Positions 9,371-18,635 of a DNA stretch of 64,000 bases are shown piece by piece. The DNA lies in contig NZ_BSND01000004.1 of assembly GCF_030159795.1 (NCBI RefSeq), forward strand, positions 124,001 through 188,000, in the 5' to 3' direction. The stretch comes from Methylophaga thalassica (GTDB lineage Bacteria; Pseudomonadota; Gammaproteobacteria; Nitrosococcales; Methylophagaceae). The translations under genes were made by a program, and so were the position numbers. The notes below the pieces were generated by a model, which did not search any database, was not told the DNA's origin, and saw only the letters and a list, made by a program, of their open reading frames with translations. Every line of letters begins with the position of its first letter. The first letter of the stretch is position 1.

Positions 9371-10792
9371 ATGCTAAAAAATATAAGCACCATGCTGTTA
9401 ATTATCAGCATGACAGCATGCTCAGCAAGTTTCCGGGAAAATGATAAACCGCAAGTATCAGCAGATTTAGCCGCCAATGATCTGCTATCCATTACTGACG
9501 GAAATGATCGTCTGTCGAATGCAAAACCTATCGTGAGGTGGTGGCAACATTTCGATGATCCACTTTTAAGTGAGTTGGTTGAGCAAGCGCTACAAAATAA
9601 TTTAGATATCAAGATTGGCTACGCTAATTTAATGGCAGCACGAGCGATAGCCACAGAAGTGGGCTATGACAGGTTGCCTTCTGCTGATCTGAATGCCGAT
9701 TACACTCGTGAAAGGCGTAGTCAAGAGACGGCTACGCCGTCTTCTGGAAAACGTAGTAACAATAGTTATAGTCTTGGCTTTGATGCCAGTTGGGAACTGG
9801 ATCTGTTTGATCGTGTGAGTAACAGGATTAAAGCCAGTGATGCCGAAAGTGATGCGTTGCAAGAGGATCTAAAAAGTCTGCAAGTGTCGATAGCGGCCGA
9901 AGTGGCAAAAACCTATATTGAGTTACGTGGTGCACAATACAGAGTTAACATCGCTGAACGAAATGCTGATGTGCAACAAGATACGCTTGAGCTAACAAGA
10001 AATCTGACGCGGGGTGGTGTAGCAAGTCGCCTGGACATTGCACAAGCTGAAACACAGCTATCGTTGACACTGGCAGAAATTCCATTGCGTGAAGCAACAG
10101 CAACAGCAGCCATTAATCGTTTATCGGTATTAACAGGACAGAATCCTGAGCGCCTAAGCGAGCAACTCGCTACGAGCAAGCCCATCCCTAGTTTGCCGAT
10201 GGCTGTGAATATAGGAAATGCCGCTGAATTGCTTCGAGAACGCCCCGATATTATAGCTGCTGAGAAGCGACTGACAGCCGCCACAGCAAACTATAATTTG
10301 GCGGTAGCGGATCAGTTTCCAGCGGTAAATATTGTCGGTTCACTGGGGTTTATCGCGACGAATTTATCTACCTTCGGTAGCAGTTCCGCCATTGCCAGTG
10401 CCATTGGTCCCAGTTTAAGTTGGGGTGTTTTTGATACTGGTCGTATTCAAGCACGCATCAAACAAAATGATGCCAAGAGTCAGGCAGCATTGGCTAATTA
10501 CCAGTTGACAGTGCTGAAGGCACTTGAAGAAACAAAAACCGCCATAAGTGATTTTGCCCGTGAAGAACAGCGTCGCGAACGCCTTCAAGATGCCGCACGG
10601 ACCTCAACGCAGGCCGAGTCAATTGCCACACAGCGTTTTGAGCTAGGGGATACTGACTTCTTACCGGTATTGGATAGTCAACGAACACGACTCAAGTCGG
10701 AAGATTCGCTTGCCGTCAGCGAAACACAGTCTGCAGTAAAGTTAATCAGTATTTATAAATCGCTTGGTAAAGGCTGGAGAATTGATAAATAG
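9371..10792 (+). CDS. Outer-membrane efflux lipoprotein (NodT/OprM type)
   Basis: A 473-residue TolC-like channel. The signal peptide ends in a lipobox (ISMTAC, Cys17), so the protein is predicted to be lipid-anchored in the outer membrane. Two OEP repeats follow (residues ~60-260 and ~265-465), with family phrases WWQHFDDPLLSELVEQAL, GFDASWELDLFDRV and AAEVAKTYIELRGAQYR. The gene begins 12 bp after the pump gene and completes the operon. It is clearly paralogous to the factor at 26.2-27.6 kb, which shares the same phrases. Confidence 0.93.
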   Translation: MLKNISTMLLIISMTACSASFRENDKPQVSADLAANDLLSITDGNDRLSNAKPIVRWWQHFDDPLLSELVEQALQNNLDIKIGYANLMAARAIATEVGYDRLPSADLNADYTRERRSQETATPSSGKRSNNSYSLGFDASWELDLFDRVSNRIKASDAESDALQEDLKSLQVSIAAEVAKTYIELRGAQYRVNIAERNADVQQDTLELTRNLTRGGVASRLDIAQAETQLSLTLAEIPLREATATAAINRLSVLTGQNPERLSEQLATSKPIPSLPMAVNIGNAAELLRERPDIIAAEKRLTAATANYNLAVADQFPAVNIVGSLGFIATNLSTFGSSSAIASAIGPSLSWGVFDTGRIQARIKQNDAKSQAALANYQLTVLKALEETKTAISDFAREEQRRERLQDAARTSTQAESIATQRFELGDTDFLPVLDSQRTRLKSEDSLAVSETQSAVKLISIYKSLGKGWRIDK

Positions 10793-10833
10793 TCGTCATT
10801 AAATATGATGAATAACTATTTTGTCAGCTCTAA

Positions 10834-10921
10834 ACCTATATAGGTGTTATGACTGAGTATATGGAATGATTCCAGAACATTTTTAACATTCAGTATTTAT
10901 ATTCGGGATTTAACACCTATA
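10834..10921. promoter_or_regulatory. Palindrome and distant inverted copy in the 238-bp gap
   Basis: The gap between the efflux operon and the aminotransferase gene holds a perfect 12-bp palindrome ACCTATATAGGT (10834-10845). TATAGGTGTTA (10839-10849) is repeated inverted as TAACACCTATA (10911-10921). The spacing is too wide for a simple terminator. A pair of operator sites for the gene at 11031 is possible but unproven. Confidence 0.35.
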
Positions 10922-11030
10922 ATTAATCACATTCTTATTCTGATAATGTACTAGGCAGCATAAATAGCATGCTTATGTTCTAGTCATAACTTACCTCAAA
11001 CAGTAAGTTTGATCTTGTTTGGAGCAGTCA

Positions 11031-12179
11031 ATGCAAATCGGTAGTTCAATTTACCTAGACTATCAGGCGACCACGCCGATAGAGCCTCGCGTTGTTAGCG
11101 CGATGGCACCCTACAATCATGAGATTTTTGCCAATCCACACTCTACGGCACATGTGCTTGGTCAGCAATCTGCGGCAGCGGTTGAGACTGCGCGTAGCAC
11201 GATTGAAAAGTGCATTAATGCCTCAAGTGAAGAGGTTATTTTTACTTCGGGTGCGACGGAGTCGAACAATCAGGCGATTGCCAGTGTGATATTTGGCAAT
11301 ACTACTGAACGTCGTGACATTCTTATCAGTGAAATTGAACACAAATGTATTAAAAATGCCGCCTATTTTTATGCCGCAAAACTAGGTTACAAAGTCAAAG
11401 AAATTCCAGTCGATAATACCGGGCTGATTAATGTAGACGCTTATCAATCATTATTGTCTGATCAGACATTGCTGGTCTGCATTATGGCGGTCAATAATGA
11501 GATTGGCACCATTCAGGATGTCAAAACCTTTGCTGAAATGGCACATGCGGCAGGTGCGCTGTTTCATTGTGATGCGGCTCAAGCACCGGAAGCGATGGAT
11601 ATTGACGTGAAAGACTGGAATGTCGATATGCTGAGTTTGTCTGCACATAAAGTGTATGGCCCAAAAGGTATTGGCGCGATATTTATCAAAAATGATCTGC
11701 AGGCCGAGTTACCACCATTTATTCAGGGAGGAGGGCAACAGTTTGGTATGCGTTCAGGCACCCTGGCCACGCCTCTCTGTGTTGGTTTTGCTGAAGCGAT
11801 GCGTATCACAAAACAAGAAGCAAAAACTCACCGTGAACAATTAACGCATTTGAAACGTTTGTTTCTACAGCAACTGCAAGCGACGCATATTCCATTTAAA
11901 TTAAATGGCACACAAAGTCATTGTCATCCCGGCAATATCAATGTGCAATTCATCGGTTGTGATGCGAATAAGCTATTAGAAAAACTCCAGCCGAATGTCT
12001 GTGCTTCTACAGGCTCTGCCTGTAACAGCGAAATGGTCTTGCTTTCACATGTATTAAAAGCGATTGGGTTGACGGATGAAGAAGCAGGATCATCCTTACG
12101 CATCAGTCTGGGACGTTTTTCAGATGAACAACAAATAACAAAGGCCATCGACTATATAAAAGCGGCTATCGAAAAATAA
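11031..12179 (+). CDS. Cysteine desulfurase-like PLP enzyme (IscS/NifS family)
   Basis: A 382-residue class V aminotransferase. ATG 11031 is chosen over the upstream TTG at 11019 because GGAG lies 6 bases before it. The PLP Lys is K207 in SLSAHKVYGPKG, and the cofactor-contact region reads HCDAAQAPEAMDI. Cys331 in STGSACNS matches the persulfide-forming active-site Cys of group I desulfurases. No iscU, iscR or selenium genes are nearby, so this is a stand-alone copy rather than part of the main Fe-S assembly operon. Sulfur mobilisation is the likely role; the acceptor is unknown. Confidence 0.88.
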   Translation: MQIGSSIYLDYQATTPIEPRVVSAMAPYNHEIFANPHSTAHVLGQQSAAAVETARSTIEKCINASSEEVIFTSGATESNNQAIASVIFGNTTERRDILISEIEHKCIKNAAYFYAAKLGYKVKEIPVDNTGLINVDAYQSLLSDQTLLVCIMAVNNEIGTIQDVKTFAEMAHAAGALFHCDAAQAPEAMDIDVKDWNVDMLSLSAHKVYGPKGIGAIFIKNDLQAELPPFIQGGGQQFGMRSGTLATPLCVGFAEAMRITKQEAKTHREQLTHLKRLFLQQLQATHIPFKLNGTQSHCHPGNINVQFIGCDANKLLEKLQPNVCASTGSACNSEMVLLSHVLKAIGLTDEEAGSSLRISLGRFSDEQQITKAIDYIKAAIEK

Positions 12180-12259
12180 TTCCGATTTTTTATTGTGATA
12201 ACCATTTGTTAACTTTGACCGGCGTAATCTAAAAATCCCAACCAATACAAGAGGGATTA

Positions 12260-12559
12260 ATGATGAAAACAGCACTTTTTTCAGTATTAGCCGCGATGGC
12301 AATGAGCACAGTGACATTCGCTGAACCAGCATCAACTGACGATATGGCTAAACATGATAAAAAAGGATATTTCGCTCATATCGACACCAACGGTGATGGT
12401 GTTATTACAAAAGAGGAAGCCACAGCGGCAGCATTAAAACGCTTCGAAAAAATGGATACTAATGCTGATGGCAAGGTGACCAAGGAAGAAGCTGCAGCGG
12501 CCCATAAAAAACATAAGGGTGATAAACGCCCATCCTGCAAAGATAAGAAAGAAAGTTAA
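12260..12559 (+). CDS. Small exported EF-hand calcium-binding protein
   Basis: A 99-residue protein with a signal peptide (residues 1-22, ending VTFAEP) and two EF-hand loops, DTNGDGVITKEE and DTNADGKVTKEE, each with the canonical Asp/Asn/Asp/Glu ligands. The C-terminus is Lys-rich. GAGGG sits before the start; the second ATG (12263) is also possible. It is likely a periplasmic Ca2+-binding protein. A terminator follows, so it is monocistronic. Confidence 0.88.
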   Translation: MMKTALFSVLAAMAMSTVTFAEPASTDDMAKHDKKGYFAHIDTNGDGVITKEEATAAALKRFEKMDTNADGKVTKEEAAAAHKKHKGDKRPSCKDKKES

Positions 12560-12583
12560 TTTCTTTTATCACACCATATTTAG

Positions 12584-12609
12584 AAGGGAGTCAGTGACTC
12601 CCTTTTTTT
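12584..12609 (+). terminator. Rho-independent terminator
   Basis: Inverted repeat AAGGGAGTCA (12584-12593) and TGACTCCCTT (12595-12604) followed by T residues. It ends the EF-hand gene just before the riboswitch region. Confidence 0.85.
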
Positions 12610-12681
12610 ATTGCGTATTTATTTTTCTCACAAAATCATACTTTTGGCTGATAGTCGCTATAACCCCATTTCATTATGATC

Positions 12682-12775
12682 GGCGTGTTATTTAATCGGC
12701 CAAACTTGGTGTGAATCAGGGACGGAAAGCCACAGGCCTTGTTGTTTAACAAGGTGGCTGGGTTGCACAAACGCA
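12682..12775 (+). promoter_or_regulatory. c-di-GMP-I (GEMM-I) riboswitch
   Basis: The aptamer core is legible. GGCCAAAC (12698-12705) corresponds to the conserved GGCAAACC strand. Then comes a hairpin CUUGGU-GUGA-AUCAGG capped by a GNRA tetraloop, then GGGACGGAAAGCC (12719-12731; consensus GGGACGCAAAGCC), then a second helical arm built from GCCAC/GUGGC and CCUUG/CAAGG, ending in GCUGGGUUGC. The order and sequence match the class I c-di-GMP riboswitch. The closing P1 helix is not obvious. The element ends at the AAGGAA ribosome-binding site of the surface-protein gene, so control of translation start is likely (inferred). Confidence 0.85.
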
Positions 12776-12788
12776 AGGAATCCGAGTG

Positions 12789-15700
12789 ATGATAAATAAA
12801 CAACGACAGTTTCTGTCGCTCTCTACTACGTTGCTGTGCAGCTCATTTTTACTGGCGCCGTCAGTTGTGCATGCTGTCACAGGACTCTATGGTACAAACA
12901 CATCCCCAATCACCGTCAGCGATGGTTATATCGGATTAGATGGATATAAAAACGCGAGTAAAATAACTATTACAGCAGGTGGCCAGCTATTTAAATCGGG
13001 TGGTGGTAACGAATTTGCCAATATGACTTCTGGCATTGTAGTTAATAATGGCCTAATCGATAACCGGGGTGCGATAACCAATGAGCACTTAATCGAGAAT
13101 AATGCCACCTTTGATAGTTATAGAGGCAATATTTGGAATAAAGCGTCTATCCAAAATGGCAGTAACTCCGTCTTTAAGTCTCATTCCCTTGAAAATTTTA
13201 GAGACGGTTATATCTCTACCAATGGTAGATGGGAAATGACCGGTGAGCATCGTAACAGAGGCAATATCTCCATTGGCCAAGATGGGGTGGTAACAAACAA
13301 CGGTATATCGCTGCCTACGATGAATAATACCGGAAAGATTACAAACTCGGGTCTATACGAAAATACGGGATTGTTTTTTAATAACAATTATGGCCGAGTT
13401 GAAAACAGAGCCTCAGGCATATTTCAGAATAATAGATTTCTTCATAATAGATTGGGTTCATCTTTTAATAATGAAGGTATTTTTCAAAATGACTCTAGTG
13501 TAGAAAATGAGAGTCAATTCCTTAACAAAGGTCAACTAAACAATACCGCCAGTCATTCATTTACCACATTTTATAAATTCACGAATACTGGTTTGATTAC
13601 AAATGATGGCAGTTTCGTAAATAGATCTGGCAATACTTACATTGGTAATGAGTATAAAAAGGGAAAGCTAGAGAATACTGGCACAATAAACAACAATGCC
13701 ACGATGTCTAATGAGAAGGATGCCACGTTCAATAACAACGGTGTACTCAACAATAATAGTGGTGCACAATTTACCAACGCTTTCACCTTTAATAATCAAG
13801 GTGATGGCATCGTTAATAATCATGGTACGTTCAACAATCAGCAAACTGGCAGATTCGACAACGCTAATATGGCCAGTTTTGTTAACCATACAACAGCAAG
13901 TTTGAATAACAATGGCATACTCAGCAATCAGACCGGTGGCACTTTAACCAATCACGGCATTATAAAAAATAACGAAACCGGCACACTCAATAATGCGGGT
14001 AGCTTGATTAACTCAGATAGTGGTCAATTTGCTAATGCTGGCACTCTAAATAACAACAAAAACGGGCAAATCCTCAACAGCGGTGTGTTTGCCAATGGTG
14101 GTGTGCTGAACAATAAGAGCACATTTACCTCCACTTTATATTCCACTATGGCAAATTATGGCGATATCAATAATCACAGCCAATTTATTGATCAGGGTAA
14201 ATTTGTTAATGGCGGCACAGTAAATAATTACAGTCAGTTTTTGATTGATGACTATGCAGACTTTACTAACGTTAATACCCTCATCAATACATCTGATGGC
14301 ACCCTTAACCTGAAGGGCAAATTGCTCAATCAAAAATATTCACCCTCGAACATCACCAATGAAGGTGAGTTTAATATGAGCTATTACAGTCAGCTTGATA
14401 ATGAAACCTTATTCACCAACAGTGCTTCGGGCACCTTAACGAACGATGGCACGCTGAATAACTCAGGTACCTTAGCGAATAATGGCACCTTGATTAATAA
14501 CCGACAAATAAATAATACGGGTGCATTTTCAAGCAGTGGCCAGTTAACTAACTACAATTACATCAGTAATACTGGTTCGGCTGAGATGACACTGTCTAGC
14601 ACTGGCACGATGACAAATCGGGGAATGCTGTCAAATGACGCTCGGCTGATAAATTATGGTGTCATCAATAATGCGATTAACGGCACAATCAATAACACGA
14701 AAGAGTTTTTTAACAATGGCACCTTGAATAGTGAAGGGGCAATTAACTCTTTCGGCCTTCAAAATACGGGGACTATTGCCAATGCCGGCACGCTGACAAG
14801 TTATTGGCTGCTGGATAATGAAAACACCATTACCAATACTGGCGTGATAAATAATAATGACACCAGTACGTTCAATAACTTCGCTAATGTGAAAAACCTG
14901 GCTGGAGGCAATATTGTCAATACTGGCGTGTTTGTAAATAGTGGCACCGTTGAGAATGCGGGCACACTGACTAATGCCTCTGTATTAAAAAATAAAGTAG
15001 GTGCAACGCTCAATAATACCGGCGTGCTCAATAATAACGATGAGTTCATCGTTGAGGGGGTACTGAGCAATAGCGGTCAGCTGACTAACTCAGCCTCAGG
15101 TGATCTCAATGTGGCTTCATCCGGCCAAATCAATAATAGCGGTCGATTCATTAGCGATAATAGACTCACCAATGCAGGTCGCATAACGAATAACGCGGGT
15201 GCGCTTTTTAATAATACCGGGGAGTTTTATAACAACAACACATTTGCTAATGCCGGTGAGTTCAATACTCTGGCCATGGAGAATAACGGTGTCATCACTA
15301 ACACCGGTGAGTTTAATAATCACTGGCTTTTGTATAATAAAAATAGCCTCTCCAATGAAGGAAAACTGACCAATGCCTCCACTGGTTCGCTATCGAATAC
15401 CTCAAAGATAAGCAATAAAAGTAGCGGTAACTTCACTAACTTTGGTGAGATCAACAACCAAGCAACGATTGAGAATGCCGGTGTCTTATCCAACCAAGGG
15501 ACATTGAAAAATAACGGCATCATCACCAACTCTGGTCAATTTATTACGACGGATGGCCACATTGTGTCTGGCAGTGGTGAGTTTATTCAAACCGCTGGCA
15601 GCACCACAGTAAATGGCAGCATGACCCAAAAGAACGTCAACATTAATGGCGGTAACTTGAACGGTCACGGCGTGATTAATAGCAATGTGTTAGTGAACGG

Positions 15701-16127
15701 CACCAGCTATAGCGATTATGCCAGCCTGACCCCAGGTAACTCTATCGGTAAACTGACGGTGAATGGCAATTACACCCAAGGTACATTTGGTGTAATGAAT
15801 ATCGAGTTTGACGGTAATAGCGCGGATGTATTTGCTGTAAATGGTGTGGCGACATTGGCCGGTGTGTTGAGTTTTGACTTTATCGGTTCAGAACTTAAAG
15901 CCGGGATCTTTAATTTCATGACCTTCAGCAGCTTAGTCGGCAGTTTTGATAACATCATTCTGCCGCTGATGAGTGGCTTTGATTTTGATGTGATCTTCGG
16001 TGATACCTTTGCCAATCTGGTGATTACTGAAAGTGTCAGTGCGGTACCCGTACCGGCAGCCATTTTCTTGTTTGCACCTGCACTGATGGGATTCATTGGT
16101 ATACGTCGTCGTATGAGCCAACGTTAA
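12789..16127 (+). CDS. VPLPA-CTERM repeat surface protein, putative adhesin
   Basis: A 1112-residue exported protein. The signal peptide covers residues 1-30 (LLCSSFLLAPSVVHA). Residues ~100-930 are an array of short degenerate repeats of the form N-x-G-x-(L/I)-x-N-N-(G/A), extremely rich in Asn, Gly and Thr, as expected of a beta-solenoid fibre. A less repetitive domain follows (~935-1080). The C-terminus VPVPAAIFLF, a hydrophobic stretch and GIRRRMSQR form a PEP-CTERM-type (VPLPA variant) sorting signal normally processed by an exosortase; no exosortase is in this window. Start: ATG 12789, or GTG 12786, after AAGGAA. The riboswitch upstream puts it under c-di-GMP control. Likely role: surface attachment or biofilm matrix. 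Confidence 0.85.
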   Translation: MINKQRQFLSLSTTLLCSSFLLAPSVVHAVTGLYGTNTSPITVSDGYIGLDGYKNASKITITAGGQLFKSGGGNEFANMTSGIVVNNGLIDNRGAITNEHLIENNATFDSYRGNIWNKASIQNGSNSVFKSHSLENFRDGYISTNGRWEMTGEHRNRGNISIGQDGVVTNNGISLPTMNNTGKITNSGLYENTGLFFNNNYGRVENRASGIFQNNRFLHNRLGSSFNNEGIFQNDSSVENESQFLNKGQLNNTASHSFTTFYKFTNTGLITNDGSFVNRSGNTYIGNEYKKGKLENTGTINNNATMSNEKDATFNNNGVLNNNSGAQFTNAFTFNNQGDGIVNNHGTFNNQQTGRFDNANMASFVNHTTASLNNNGILSNQTGGTLTNHGIIKNNETGTLNNAGSLINSDSGQFANAGTLNNNKNGQILNSGVFANGGVLNNKSTFTSTLYSTMANYGDINNHSQFIDQGKFVNGGTVNNYSQFLIDDYADFTNVNTLINTSDGTLNLKGKLLNQKYSPSNITNEGEFNMSYYSQLDNETLFTNSASGTLTNDGTLNNSGTLANNGTLINNRQINNTGAFSSSGQLTNYNYISNTGSAEMTLSSTGTMTNRGMLSNDARLINYGVINNAINGTINNTKEFFNNGTLNSEGAINSFGLQNTGTIANAGTLTSYWLLDNENTITNTGVINNNDTSTFNNFANVKNLAGGNIVNTGVFVNSGTVENAGTLTNASVLKNKVGATLNNTGVLNNNDEFIVEGVLSNSGQLTNSASGDLNVASSGQINNSGRFISDNRLTNAGRITNNAGALFNNTGEFYNNNTFANAGEFNTLAMENNGVITNTGEFNNHWLLYNKNSLSNEGKLTNASTGSLSNTSKISNKSSGNFTNFGEINNQATIENAGVLSNQGTLKNNGIITNSGQFITTDGHIVSGSGEFIQTAGSTTVNGSMTQKNVNINGGNLNGHGVINSNVLVNGTSYSDYASLTPGNSIGKLTVNGNYTQGTFGVMNIEFDGNSADVFAVNGVATLAGVLSFDFIGSELKAGIFNFMTFSSLVGSFDNIILPLMSGFDFDVIFGDTFANLVITESVSAVPVPAAIFLFAPALMGFIGIRRRMSQR

Positions 16128-16149
16128 AGTCAATGTGAAACGCGAGGAA

Positions 16150-16177
16150 AAAGCCGTCGTTAATGACGGCTTTTTTT
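16150..16177 (+). terminator. Rho-independent terminator
   Basis: Stem AAAGCCGTC (16150-16158) with GACGGCTTT (16165-16173), 6-base loop, then T residues. It ends the surface-protein transcript. Confidence 0.92.
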
Positions 16178-16248
16178 CATTTAAACTAGGCTGATTTTTC
16201 AATTTTATGAATAATGACCTATAAAAATAATAAAAGGCAGGCTCAGAC

Positions 16249-16866
16249 GTGAAACTATTACTAGTTGATGACCATCAGTTATTTTTAGATGGCTTATCAG
16301 CCTTACTCAGCAAGGCAGATAACATCGATATCATTGATACTGTCAATAACGGCAAAGCGGCTTTTGATAAATTAAGTTCGGGACAATATGACGTGGCCTT
16401 AATTGATCTACGTTTGCCGATCATGGATGGCTTTCAGTTGTTACAGTCTTTATCGGATTCATCATCTCTGGTGCCAATTATTATTGTTTCAGCTTCATCT
16501 GATCCGATAGATATTGATACTGCCTTTAACCTCGGTGCTATGAGTTTTATTCCTAAGTCGTCATCAGGAGAGACCATTCTTCAGACCATCGAGCAAGTGA
16601 TGTTGGGTCAGAAAGTGTTTCCAGACAGTGACATGGACAAGCTAAAACCAAAAGCAGAACAGTGGGCGAGTCAGCACAATCTTACCCAGCGTCAGCTTGA
16701 AGTGTTAAGGCTGATGAGGCAGGGATTCTCAAATCAGGCGATTGCTGAACAGCTCTCGATAAGCATGCCAACCGTGAAATCACACGTTAGTGCCATTTTT
16801 CAAGCACTGGGTACACAAAGCCGTAGCGAAGCCGGTAAAAAAGCTCACCAACTTGGTTTGGATTAA
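16249..16866 (+). CDS. LuxR/NarL-family response regulator
   Basis: A 205-residue regulator with a GTG start preceded by AAAGGCAGG. Residues 1-120 form a receiver domain with acidic pocket VDDH (6-9) and phospho-acceptor D53 in LIDLRLP. Residues ~140-205 form a LuxR-type HTH (LTQRQLEVLRLMRQGFSNQA, then PTVKSHVSAIFQALG). Its stop overlaps the start of the hybrid kinase gene by one base (TAATG), so the two are translationally coupled partners. Confidence 0.93.
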   Translation: MKLLLVDDHQLFLDGLSALLSKADNIDIIDTVNNGKAAFDKLSSGQYDVALIDLRLPIMDGFQLLQSLSDSSSLVPIIIVSASSDPIDIDTAFNLGAMSFIPKSSSGETILQTIEQVMLGQKVFPDSDMDKLKPKAEQWASQHNLTQRQLEVLRLMRQGFSNQAIAEQLSISMPTVKSHVSAIFQALGTQSRSEAGKKAHQLGLD

Positions 16867-18635
16867 TGTTTCGATTTACTAACCAACAATCATCTACTGA
16901 TCTGGGGCGATATCAACAAAAGATAGATCTTGAAAAAATTCTGATTGCCCATCGTAATTGTCCCGCCACCCTTATCGGTAATGCACTTGGCGCGATACCC
17001 ATGACGTTGGTGATGCAAAATACAGCCTATTCGCTCAGCGCTATTAGCTGGTTTAGTGTGCTGTATTTATTGATTATGGTGAGGTGGTGGCATTATAAAA
17101 GTTTAGATACGACCCACGCAGATACGGAAACGATATTTCATTACGGTAAGGTCCAAGTGCTATTGGCATGTCTGTCTGGTTGCGTATGGGGGAGTGCGGG
17201 TATCTTATTCTTTGATGCAGCACAAATTTCTAATATCGCCTTTGTCATTTTGACATTAGTTTGCATGCTGGCAGGCAGCTTGGCTTCGCTCTCGGCCAGA
17301 CCCATAGCCTATGCCGCGTTTGCATTACCCGTCATGTTACCCCTCAGTTTGATTATGCTGTTTCAGGATGAGCGTTTTTATAACTGGATGGGATTTGGTG
17401 CTATTGTTTATTTGGCCGCCACATTTGCTTTTTGTCTGAACCTTTACAAAGTCATTATCCAGTCATTGAAATTACAATATGAGAATCTGGATCTTATTAA
17501 AGATTTACAAGAACAAAAAGAAGTCGCTGATAAAGCCAATCGTGATAAATCCCGTTTTTTAGCTTCCGCCAGTCATGATCTTCGTCAGCCTTTACACGCG
17601 GTTAATTTATTTACAGAGCTTCTCAGCCAGAAACTGACATCACCATCTCAACAACAAGATATAGGGAATATTCAACAGGGCCTTCAATCGCTAAATGAGC
17701 TATTGGACGTATTATTGGACATGTCTCGTTTAGATGCCGATATCGTTCATGCCAATAGAGTCAGCTTCGATATCAGTAGCTTGTTAGAAAAAATAGAGCC
17801 GCCGTTTCAGCATGATGCAAGCAGATACCAGCTCAGTCTTAATATTGAGAAAACGCCTTACACGGTATTTAGTGACCCACTGCTGCTGGAACGGGTCATC
17901 ACCAATCTTCTGGTGAATGCCATACGTTATACAAAGCAGGGAGGAGTGGAAGTATTCATTTCTGAAAAAGATAAAACGCATATCCAGTTACATATTGCTG
18001 ACACGGGCATTGGCATTCCCAAATCATCGCTTAATGATATTTTTGATGAGTTTGTTCAACTGCATAATCCAGAAAGAAATCGGCAAAAGGGCTTAGGTCT
18101 GGGCCTGGCGATAGTACGGAGAATTATGAACCTGCTTGAACACCCAATCCAGATACATTCGCAGGTTAACAAAGGTACGGAAGTTATTTTATGTCTGCCT
18201 TTGAGTAATGAACAAAATAACGCTGAAGGTTCAACAACACCTAAATTATCATCACGTCAAAATAAACTAGAAAATCTTAACGTCATGATTGTGGATAATG
18301 AGGTCAGTATTGTTGAGGCGATGACCGCGCTACTCAATAGCTGGGGATGTGATTGTCGTGCTTTTACATCGACGGCAACGGCGATTGAAGCCATTAAAGA
18401 TGGTGAAAAACCCGATTTTCTGCTGGTCGATTACCGAATGCCTGGTGATTACAACGGTTGCGCTTTTGTTTCTTATATTGAATCTATTATAGGAAAAACA
18501 TCCGCCATTATTATCACCGGCGATACCAGTGAGGCGGTGATTAATGAGATTAAACACCATGGCTTTTTACGACTACAGAAACCTATCAAACCGGTTCAGT
18601 TACGCTTATTAATGGAAAAGATACTCCAGCGTTAA
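16866..18635 (+). CDS. Membrane hybrid histidine kinase with C-terminal receiver
   Basis: A 589-residue protein. Residues ~35-200 contain about six hydrophobic segments and no large periplasmic domain, suggesting a sensor within the membrane. A short coiled coil leads to the HisKA box [17 protein letters not shown] with H237, then HATPase ([18 protein letters not shown]), then a receiver domain (~470-589) with LLVDYRMPG. The Asp-Leu-Arg-Gln-Pro box is typical of kinases paired with LuxR-type regulators. It ends convergently with the next gene, the stop codons overlapping by 2-4 bases. Confidence 0.92.
   Translation: MFRFTNQQSSTDLGRYQQKIDLEKILIAHRNCPATLIGNALGAIPMTLVMQNTAYSLSAISWFSVLYLLIMVRWWHYKSLDTTHADTETIFHYGKVQVLLACLSGCVWGSAGILFFDAAQISNIAFVILTLVCMLAGSLASLSARPIAYAAFALPVMLPLSLIMLFQDERFYNWMGFGAIVYLAATFAFCLNLYKVIIQSLKLQYENLDLIKDLQEQKEVADKANRDKSRFLASASHDLRQPLHAVNLFTELLSQKLTSPSQQQDIGNIQQGLQSLNELLDVLLDMSRLDADIVHANRVSFDISSLLEKIEPPFQHDASRYQLSLNIEKTPYTVFSDPLLLERVITNLLVNAIRYTKQGGVEVFISEKDKTHIQLHIADTGIGIPKSSLNDIFDEFVQLHNPERNRQKGLGLGLAIVRRIMNLLEHPIQIHSQVNKGTEVILCLPLSNEQNNAEGSTTPKLSSRQNKLENLNVMIVDNEVSIVEAMTALLNSWGCDCRAFTSTATAIEAIKDGEKPDFLLVDYRMPGDYNGCAFVSYIESIIGKTSAIIITGDTSEAVINEIKHHGFLRLQKPIKPVQLRLLMEKILQR

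Noticed and set aside
13300-15550. CRISPR-like or tandem DNA repeat array
   Set aside because: The repetition is at protein level with variable unit length; there are no constant-length identical repeats with unique spacers.
12926-15668. Many minus-strand ORFs across the repeat adhesin
   Set aside because: They arise from the repeated Asn/Gly/Thr codons read in antisense; compositionally biased and without start signals.
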